Source of the DNA: Fimenecus sp045595185
GTDB lineage: Bacteria; Bacillota; Clostridia; Oscillospirales; Acutalibacteraceae
Direction of reading: 5' to 3'
NCBI GenBank assembly: GCA_045595185.1
Contig: JAZNZX010000067.1
Span: forward strand, 62,001-126,000
DNA: 64,000 bases
Below, in pieces: positions 58,848 to 64,000 of the stretch. A model generated the notes under the pieces. The model had not been told where the DNA came from. It was given only the letters and a program-made list of their open reading frames with translations, and did no database searches. Numbering within the stretch: position 1 is the first letter of the stretch; the number at the start of each line of letters is the position of its first letter. Both the position numbers and the translations under genes were made by a program.

Positions 58848-60326
58848 ATGAGTTTAAAAAATTATGAATTTTGGTTTGTAGTAGGTAGTCAGTTCCTTTA
58901 TGGTCCTGAAGTTCTTGAAACAGTTGCAGCTCGTGCACAGGAAATGGTTGATGAACTCAATGCATCAGGCACACTTCCTTGCAAAGTGGTTTATAAAGTA
59001 ACTGCAAAAACAAACAAAGAAATCACAGATGTTGTAAGAGAAGCAAACTACGACAAAAAGTGTGCAGGTATTATTACTTGGTGTCATACATTCAGCCCAT
59101 CAAAAATGTGGATTAACGGTTTTGTAGATTTACAGAAGCCATATTGCCACCTTGCAACACAGTATAATACAGAAATTCCAAACGATGAAATCGATATGGA
59201 CTTTATGAACCTTAATCAGGCTGCTCACGGTGACCGTGAACACGGATTTATTGCTGCAAGACTTCGTATGCCTCGCAAGGTTATCGCAGGTCATTGGACA
59301 AAGGAATCAGTTCGTACTCGTCTTGGTGACTGGATGCGTTCAGCAGTTGGTGTTGCTGTAAGTAAAGAACTTAAAGTTATGCGTTTCGGTGACAATATGC
59401 GTGAAGTTGCTGTTACAGAAGGCGATAAGGTAGAAGTACAGGCAAAACTCGGTTGGCAGGTTAATACTTGGGCAGTCGGTGATCTTGTAATGGTTATGAA
59501 TGAAGTAACTGACGCTGAAATTGATGCTTTGATGGATGTTTATAAAGCAGAATATGATTTCAATACGGAAAATATTGATGCAATCCGTTATCAGGCTCGC
59601 GAAGAAATCGCAATGAAGAAAATGCTTGATGCTGAAGGCTGTATGGCATTCTCAAATACATTCCAAGATTTATATGGTATGGAACAGCTTCCTGGTCTTG
59701 CAAGCCAGCACCTTATGGCTCAGGGCTATGGCTATGGTGGTGAAGGTGACTGGAAGGTTGCCGCTATGACTGCTATTATGAAAGCAATGGCAGAAGGCAA
59801 AAACGGTGGTACAGGTTTTATGGAAGACTATACTTATCACCTTGTTGAAGGTGAAGAATATAGTCTTGGTGCTCATATGCTTGAAGTTTGTCCATCAATG
59901 GCTGCTGATAAACCAAGAATTGAAACACATCACCTTGGAATCGGTATGAACGAAAAAGACCCCGCAAGACTTGTTTTTGAAGGCAAAGCAGGTAGTGCCA
60001 TTGTAGTTAGCCTTGTTGATATGGGTGGTCGTCTTCGTCTTATCTGTCAGGATATCGAATGTGTTAAACCAATTATGGAAATGCCAAATCTTCCTGTTGC
60101 TCGTGTAATGTGGAGAGCAATGCCAGACCTTGAAACAGGTATTGAATGCTGGATTACAGCAGGTGGTGCTCATCATACAGTATTAAGTTATGATGTTACT
60201 GCAGAGCAGATGAAAGACTGGGCAAATATGATGGATATTGAATTTGTTCATATTAATAAAGACACAACAGTTGCAGGTCTTGAAAAAGATTTATTCCTTG
60301 CTGACCTTGCTTGGAAACTTAAATAA
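58848..60326 (+). CDS. araA: L-arabinose isomerase
   Basis: 492-residue Mn-dependent isomerase converting L-arabinose to L-ribulose. Start YEFWFVVGSQFLYGPE is the classic AraA N-terminus; also CHTFSPSKMWINGF, DLYGMEQLPGLASQHLMAQG with GYGGEGDWK, TFMEDYTYH-type GFMEDYTYH, and EVCPSMA with the catalytic Glu/His set. Standard length. AAGGAG lies before the ATG; 13-bp gap from the kinase. Confidence 0.97.
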   Translation: MSLKNYEFWFVVGSQFLYGPEVLETVAARAQEMVDELNASGTLPCKVVYKVTAKTNKEITDVVREANYDKKCAGIITWCHTFSPSKMWINGFVDLQKPYCHLATQYNTEIPNDEIDMDFMNLNQAAHGDREHGFIAARLRMPRKVIAGHWTKESVRTRLGDWMRSAVGVAVSKELKVMRFGDNMREVAVTEGDKVEVQAKLGWQVNTWAVGDLVMVMNEVTDAEIDALMDVYKAEYDFNTENIDAIRYQAREEIAMKKMLDAEGCMAFSNTFQDLYGMEQLPGLASQHLMAQGYGYGGEGDWKVAAMTAIMKAMAEGKNGGTGFMEDYTYHLVEGEEYSLGAHMLEVCPSMAADKPRIETHHLGIGMNEKDPARLVFEGKAGSAIVVSLVDMGGRLRLICQDIECVKPIMEMPNLPVARVMWRAMPDLETGIECWITAGGAHHTVLSYDVTAEQMKDWANMMDIEFVHINKDTTVAGLEKDLFLADLAWKLK

Positions 60327-60337
60327 GGAGTGTCTTT

Positions 60338-61033
60338 ATGCTTGAACAGTTAAAAAAAGAAGTATTTGAAGCAAATATGCTTTTGCCTAAATACGGACTT
60401 ATAACATTTACTTGGGGTAATGTTTCGGGTGTTGACCGTGAAAAAGGCTTGATGGTAATTAAACCATCAGGTGTTGAATACGACACAATGAAAGCAGAAG
60501 ATATGGTTGTGGTTGACCTGAAAACTGGTAAAAAGGTTGAGGGCGACTTGAATCCTTCATCTGATACTGATACTCACGTAGCACTCTATAACGCATTCCC
60601 TGATATTAAAGGTGTTGTTCATACACATTCTCGTTGGGCAACAACTTTTGCTCAGGCTGGTATGGGAATCCCTGCATTAGGTACAACTCATGGTGACTAT
60701 TTCTACGGTGAAATCCCTTGCACAAGAAAAATGACACCTGAAGAAATCGGTGGCAAATATGAACTTGAAACAGGTAATGTAATTATCGAAACTTTTAATG
60801 ACAAAGAACCAAATGATATTCCTGCAGTCCTTGTTCACAGTCATGGACCATTCACTTGGGGTACTGACTCACACAATGCAGTTCACAATGCAGTTGTATT
60901 GGAAGAACTCGCATTTATGGCTTGGCACAATATTATGATGAATTCTGGGATTCAGCCAATGCAACAGGAACTCCTCGACAAACATTATCTCCGTAAGCAC
61001 GGTGCAAACGCATACTACGGACAAAAGAAATAA
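60338..61033 (+). CDS. araD: L-ribulose-5-phosphate 4-epimerase
   Basis: 231-residue class II aldolase-fold epimerase making D-xylulose 5-phosphate, which feeds transketolase (27145-28937). Motifs: TWGNVSG, IKPSGVEYD, SSDTDTHVALY, VVHTHSRWATTFAQAG (zinc histidines), CTRKMTPEEI and VHSHGPFTWG. AAGGAG precedes the ATG. Last gene of the araB-araA-araD operon. Confidence 0.97.
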   Translation: MLEQLKKEVFEANMLLPKYGLITFTWGNVSGVDREKGLMVIKPSGVEYDTMKAEDMVVVDLKTGKKVEGDLNPSSDTDTHVALYNAFPDIKGVVHTHSRWATTFAQAGMGIPALGTTHGDYFYGEIPCTRKMTPEEIGGKYELETGNVIIETFNDKEPNDIPAVLVHSHGPFTWGTDSHNAVHNAVVLEELAFMAWHNIMMNSGIQPMQQELLDKHYLRKHGANAYYGQKK

Positions 61034-61053
61034 GTTTTGCCACTACCTGCATT

Positions 61054-61080
61054 GTCATTCTGAGTATAGCGAAGAATCTC
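61054..61080. repeat. GTCATTCTGAG...GAAGAATCTC element
   Basis: Solo copy just after araD, with TATAGC in place of the usual GTAGC spacer. Confidence 0.75.
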
Positions 61081-61082
61081 AA

Positions 61083-61118
61083 AAAATTAACGGATATTCC
61101 AATTATGGAATATCCGTT
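61083..61118 (-). terminator. Terminator of the permease gene
   Basis: 12-bp perfect stem AACGGATATTCC/GGAATATCCGTT with loop AATTAT. On the minus strand it is followed by AATTTTTTG. Confidence 0.85.
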
Positions 61119-61126
61119 AAATAATG

Positions 61127-62233
61127 CTATTTAATTATCAACCACAAACCTAAATTCATGATTAAAAATATAATATTCATAACAGTAAAGGTCAGTATGT
61201 ATTTTCCTGTGCTGACTTTTTCTTTTGCAATAAATTTAAACGAAATCAAGCTTGCCATTGAAGCAATTAAAGTACCAAGTCCGCCAAGATTTACACCAAT
61301 AAGTAAATCCTTTGCATTTTCAGTAAATTTTGAAAGAAGAATTGAAGCGGGAACATTTGAAAATACCTGACTTGAAACAACACCAACTAATACCTCATTA
61401 CCGTTAACAATGTTTTTCAAAAAGTCACTGATAGGTTTAATTTCACCAAGATTTCCAATGAAAATAAATAAGAATAGAAAAGTGAGAAGTAAGCTGTAAT
61501 CAACCTTTGTTATCACATTTCTGTTAAAAATAAGTAAAGCAACAATAGTAATAATTACAGTTGCAACATACGGAATAACACGAAAAACAGTTAACAAAGA
61601 AAGAATAAATAAAACAGCAAAAATCACAATATGTAATTTTGAAAAAGTGTATTTATCTTCTGTTGAATTTGATTTGATTTCACCTTTTCCTGTAATAAAA
61701 CAAGATACAATAACAAGAATAAGTGATAACAAAGCATAGGGGAGTATGGTAATTAAAAAATCACTTATGCTCATATTGAATGCAGAGAACAAATACAAAT
61801 TCTGTGGGTTTCCGATAGGTGTCAGCATACTGCCGAGATTTGCAGCAATAGTTTCAACAGTCACAATCCATATAAGCTTGTCTGTTTTGCCCGATATTTT
61901 TAAAGCAGTAATTGTAAAGGGAACAAATGTAATCAAAGCAACATCATTTGTGATTATCATTGACGAAAAGAAACAAAGCAACCCTAATATAAGGGAAAGT
62001 CCGGAGATACTTTTTACCTTTGAAAGCATCTTTTCTGCAATAAATTTGAAAACGCCCATGCTGTTAAGCCCTGCCATAACAGCCATAAGACAAAACAGCA
62101 ACCCTAATGTGCGAAAATCAATATATTCAAAATATCCTTTGTTTGGTGTAACAAAAAATGCTGAAATTACTGCTAAAATAAAAGATAGTATCAGCACAAT
62201 TTCATTTTTAATGAAATCTTTGACTTTTAGCAT
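61127..62233 (-). CDS. SLC13/ArsB-NhaD-type permease
   Basis: 368 residues, about 11 hydrophobic segments. The half-repeat SSMIITNDVALITFVPFT and the later SNVPASILLSKF are the ion-transporter (CitMHS/ArsB) reentrant-loop signatures, and NLGSMLTPIGNPQN is the dicarboxylate/anion motif. The ligand could be citrate/dicarboxylate, Na/H or arsenite. ATG 62233 is chosen since GAGGTG ends 6 nt upstream; a GTG at 62242 overlaps that site. Downstream of tRNA-Ser(CGA) on the same strand. Confidence 0.82.
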   Translation of the reverse strand: MLKVKDFIKNEIVLILSFILAVISAFFVTPNKGYFEYIDFRTLGLLFCLMAVMAGLNSMGVFKFIAEKMLSKVKSISGLSLILGLLCFFSSMIITNDVALITFVPFTITALKISGKTDKLIWIVTVETIAANLGSMLTPIGNPQNLYLFSAFNMSISDFLITILPYALLSLILVIVSCFITGKGEIKSNSTEDKYTFSKLHIVIFAVLFILSLLTVFRVIPYVATVIITIVALLIFNRNVITKVDYSLLLTFLFLFIFIGNLGEIKPISDFLKNIVNGNEVLVGVVSSQVFSNVPASILLSKFTENAKDLLIGVNLGGLGTLIASMASLISFKFIAKEKVSTGKYILTFTVMNIIFLIMNLGLWLIIK

Positions 62234-62249
62234 CAATATCACCTCAAAA

Positions 62250-62279
62250 CAAATGACCTTTCAAATGAAAGGTCATTTT
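62250..62279 (-). terminator. Terminator after tRNA-Ser(CGA)
   Basis: Stem AATGACCTTTC/GAAAGGTCATT with loop of 4, in the minus direction followed by TGTTTTG; the permease's ribosome site is just beyond, so some readthrough may feed it. Confidence 0.75.
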
Positions 62280-62371
62280 TGGCGGAGATGAAGAGATTTG
62301 AACTCTTGCGCCGCTATTCACGACCTACCGCATTTCGAGTGCGGACCCTTCAACCACTTGGGTACATCTCC
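62280..62371 (-). tRNA. tRNA-Ser (CGA)
   Basis: 92 nt on the minus strand with encoded CCA (plus strand TGG at 62280-62282). Acceptor GGAGATG/CATCTCC, discriminator G, long variable arm. Anticodon stem CCGCA/TGCGG, loop CTCGAAA, anticodon CGA. Confidence 0.94.
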
Positions 62372-62385
62372 AAAATTACTTAAAC

Positions 62386-62414
62386 ATTTTATCAAATAGA
62401 TTTTTTATTGTCAA
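62386..62414 (-). promoter_or_regulatory. Promoter of tRNA-Ser(CGA)
   Basis: Minus strand TTGACA (62414-62409), 17-bp spacer, TAAAAT (62391-62386). Confidence 0.85.
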
Positions 62415-62436
62415 TAATCATAATTTAATCCTATAA

Positions 62437-62465
62437 TTGATTATATGAACTATTTGTGTTATTAT
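62437..62465 (+). promoter_or_regulatory. Promoter of DUF4304 gene
   Basis: TTGATT (62437-62442), 17-bp spacer, TATTAT (62460-62465), divergent from the tRNA promoter. Confidence 0.6.
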
Positions 62466-62488
62466 ATAAAATAAAGGCGGTGACCAAA

Positions 62489-63232
62489 ATGATGTTTAAC
62501 AAAGAGGAAAAAACAACAACTGAAAAAGTAAATGAAATTCAAAATGAAGTTTATAAATATCTTAAGCCTTTAGGGTTCAGAAAGAATGGAAGAACTTTTT
62601 GCCGATTTGTTGATACCGATATTGCTCAGGTTATAGACTTTCAAGTCGGTTTAGCTGCCAAAGGTAATAATCATTGTTTATGGATTAATGTAGGAATAAG
62701 CATTCCTGAATGTAATGAGCGAACTTTTAATAAAGAAATACCAATCAAGAAATATTATCATGAGTATGAATGTACTATGCGAGCAAGACTGGGGAGTATT
62801 GTTGATAAAAAAGATACTTATTATGATTTGCGAAAGAAACATAATAAATATGCAAATGATATAGTAAATAAACTTGAAAAGCATATTATGCCAGTTTTTG
62901 ATGTATTAAATAGTCGTGAATCCATTCTAAAGGAACGAAGAAATTATACGCAATTTGATTTTAATACTAATATAATATTGCTTGATGAAGCCATGATATA
63001 TGGAAGAATGGACAAAACAGAAAAAGCAATAGAACTCTTTCTAAAATATTATGATAAATCAATACAAGAAGCACGTGAACATAGACAATACATTCTTGAA
63101 AATGGCACACAAATTAAAGATAGTGAATTGTACATTCTACCAAATGGCGGAAGATGTGCTTTGCCTGATGAGAATAGTGGGCATTTAGCATATCTTAAAA
63201 ATCTTGCAAAAGAACTTAATATTTCACTTTAG
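62489..63232 (+). CDS. DUF4304-type protein
   Basis: 247 residues, soluble. The N-terminal ~130 residues match the DUF4304 pattern: YKYLKPLGFRKNGRTFCRF, VIDFQVGLAAKGNNHCLWIN. The rest is helical and TPR-like (KTEKAIELFLKYYDKSIQEA). AGGCGG precedes ATG 62489; a second ATG is at 62492. Function unknown; DUF4304 proteins are often scattered accessory genes. A terminator follows. Confidence 0.75.
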   Translation: MMFNKEEKTTTEKVNEIQNEVYKYLKPLGFRKNGRTFCRFVDTDIAQVIDFQVGLAAKGNNHCLWINVGISIPECNERTFNKEIPIKKYYHEYECTMRARLGSIVDKKDTYYDLRKKHNKYANDIVNKLEKHIMPVFDVLNSRESILKERRNYTQFDFNTNIILLDEAMIYGRMDKTEKAIELFLKYYDKSIQEAREHRQYILENGTQIKDSELYILPNGGRCALPDENSGHLAYLKNLAKELNISL

Positions 63233-63242
63233 AACAAAATTA

Positions 63243-63275
63243 AAAACCGTAATCTAAATTCTAGATTACGGTTTT
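63243..63275. terminator. Bidirectional terminator
   Basis: 14-bp stem AAAACCGTAATCTA/TAGATTACGGTTTT with loop AATTC, between the convergent DUF4304 and GH43 genes. Confidence 0.88.
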
Positions 63276-63280
63276 GCATT

Positions 63281-64000
63281 TTATATATGGTCTTTATATC
63301 TTTCTGCAGTAATTATTCCATCTTCAACATGCAACTTGCAGATTCTTGCATTTCTTGCATCAAAAGCACTTGCGTTAAGTCCGTCATTATAATCACGAGC
63401 GTGATAAATTGCGTACCATTGACCATCTTCCTTAATCATTGAATGATGTCCTGTACCTTCCTCAAATTCATTTGCCTTGAGAACAGGGAAGTATGTATTA
63501 TCATCAGGATATTTCTCAAATTTAATCTTTGTAAGGTCAGTTTCATCAGTTTTTGCTCTTGCATAACCGATATAATATGTAGGCTGTTCAAAGCAGTTTC
63601 CGGAATACATAAGATAGTGCCAGTCACCCTCCTTAAAGTAGAATGCACCTTCGATAGTATGCCAGTGCTGACCTTTTTTATATCTGTCGCGACGGTAAAT
63701 ATCCTCGTCAAGAGTAGGCTCAACAACCAAAACAGGGTTTCCTGCAGGTGTGAATGGGTCAAGCATCTTGTCAACGTAAATGCAAGTACCAATTCTTTCA
63801 CCTTCAAAACGATTTGCAGAATAAAAAAGGAAAAGTCCTGCCTCATTCTGTACAATATGTGAGTCAATTGAAAACGGGTGAAGAATCTGCTTTGTGCCTG
63901 TGAAAGGACCGAGTGGATTATCAGCAACAGAAACATGCATAGCACCTCTGTGACCACCTTTGTCAGGTGTATCAGTATAAATTTCAATGGAATTATACAT
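63281..64000 (-). CDS. GH43-family glycoside hydrolase, partial (cut by right edge)
   Basis: The visible 239 residues are the C-terminal part of a five-bladed beta-propeller GH43 enzyme. Seen: HVSVADNPLGPFTGT, the pKa-modulating Asp in FSIDSHIVQNEAG, the acid Glu in WHTIEGAFYFKEGDWHYLMYSGN, and EGTGHHSMIKEDGQWYAIYHARD with the metal/substrate His. The first residue in view lies at the window end; the catalytic-base blade is missing, so the gene continues beyond. GH43 enzymes act on arabinans, arabinoxylans or xylosides, fitting the ara genes nearby. No signal peptide can be judged. Confidence 0.88.
   Translation of the reverse strand: MYNSIEIYTDTPDKGGHRGAMHVSVADNPLGPFTGTKQILHPFSIDSHIVQNEAGLFLFYSANRFEGERIGTCIYVDKMLDPFTPAGNPVLVVEPTLDEDIYRRDRYKKGQHWHTIEGAFYFKEGDWHYLMYSGNCFEQPTYYIGYARAKTDETDLTKIKFEKYPDDNTYFPVLKANEFEEGTGHHSMIKEDGQWYAIYHARDYNDGLNASAFDARNARICKLHVEDGIITAERYKDHI

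Overview
The window comes from an AT-rich, Gram-positive, probably spore-forming Clostridia-type bacterium, most likely an Oscillospiraceae/Ruminococcaceae-like anaerobe of the gut or rumen. The evidence is the gene order HlyD-like/yggS/sepF/divIVA/lspA/rluD, an intact sigK with a pro-sequence, a spoIVFA/spoIVFB-type pair, lipoprotein signals with lspA, strong AAGGAGG-type ribosome sites, TTG/GTG starts and plant-polysaccharide genes. Species cannot be named from the sequence. Almost all genes are on the + strand; the exceptions are an SCP2-like gene, sigK, an SLC13-type permease, one tRNA-Ser and a GH43 gene cut by the right edge.

Layout. 1-10.5 kb is housekeeping: rimM-trmD, a membrane-anchored NodB deacetylase, HPr, uvrC, rsmD-coaD, a coiled-coil protein, DUF4830, an RsuA-type synthase and a PucR/CdaR-type regulator. 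11-21.3 kb holds an alpha/beta hydrolase, miaB, a YlbF-type protein with a Cys-rich tail, mutS, mutL and miaA; mutS and mutL are separated by a repeat-rich insert carrying a small membrane protein and an unrecognised 316-residue protein. 21.3-29 kb is the division/lipoprotein/RNA-modification cluster plus a split transketolase. 29-34 kb has a GPH-type transporter, an LRR lipoprotein, a PAP2 phosphatase and a penicillin-binding protein. 34-34.3 kb has two tRNAs.

34.6-40.4 kb is a tight five-gene operon: sugar dehydrogenase, LgoD-like Zn dehydrogenase, tagaturonate reductase, altronate dehydratase and lactonase-like amidohydrolase. In order of chemistry they can take L-galactose through L-galactonolactone, L-galactonate, tagaturonate and altronate to 2-keto-3-deoxygluconate. 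A perfect palindrome lies just after its promoter. sigK follows in the opposite direction.

41.2-45.5 kb is accessory: two tRNA-Ser genes, a tandem element made from the 3' end of the second tRNA plus terminator, a LytTR/DUF3021 regulatory pair, a large inverted repeat ending in a terminator, and a secreted GLUG/Cys-repeat protein with an unusual C-terminal tail. 45.6-54.5 kb has ilvD, a NERD membrane protein, the spoIVFA/FB pair, two radical-SAM-linked genes, an MFS transporter, an XRE regulator pair and rplS. 54.8-64 kb has prmA, a GH5 lipoprotein, the araB-araA-araD operon, a permease, tRNA-Ser(CGA), DUF4304 and a partial GH43, which together point to arabinose-containing plant glycans.

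Intergenic spaces carry at least three families of short interspersed repeats: GTAGGGG...CCCG hairpins with compensating arm changes, GTCATTCTGAG...GAAGAATCTC elements, and CTCCCTTGT/ACCACC hairpins. No CRISPR array, rRNA, complete insertion sequence or prophage was seen.
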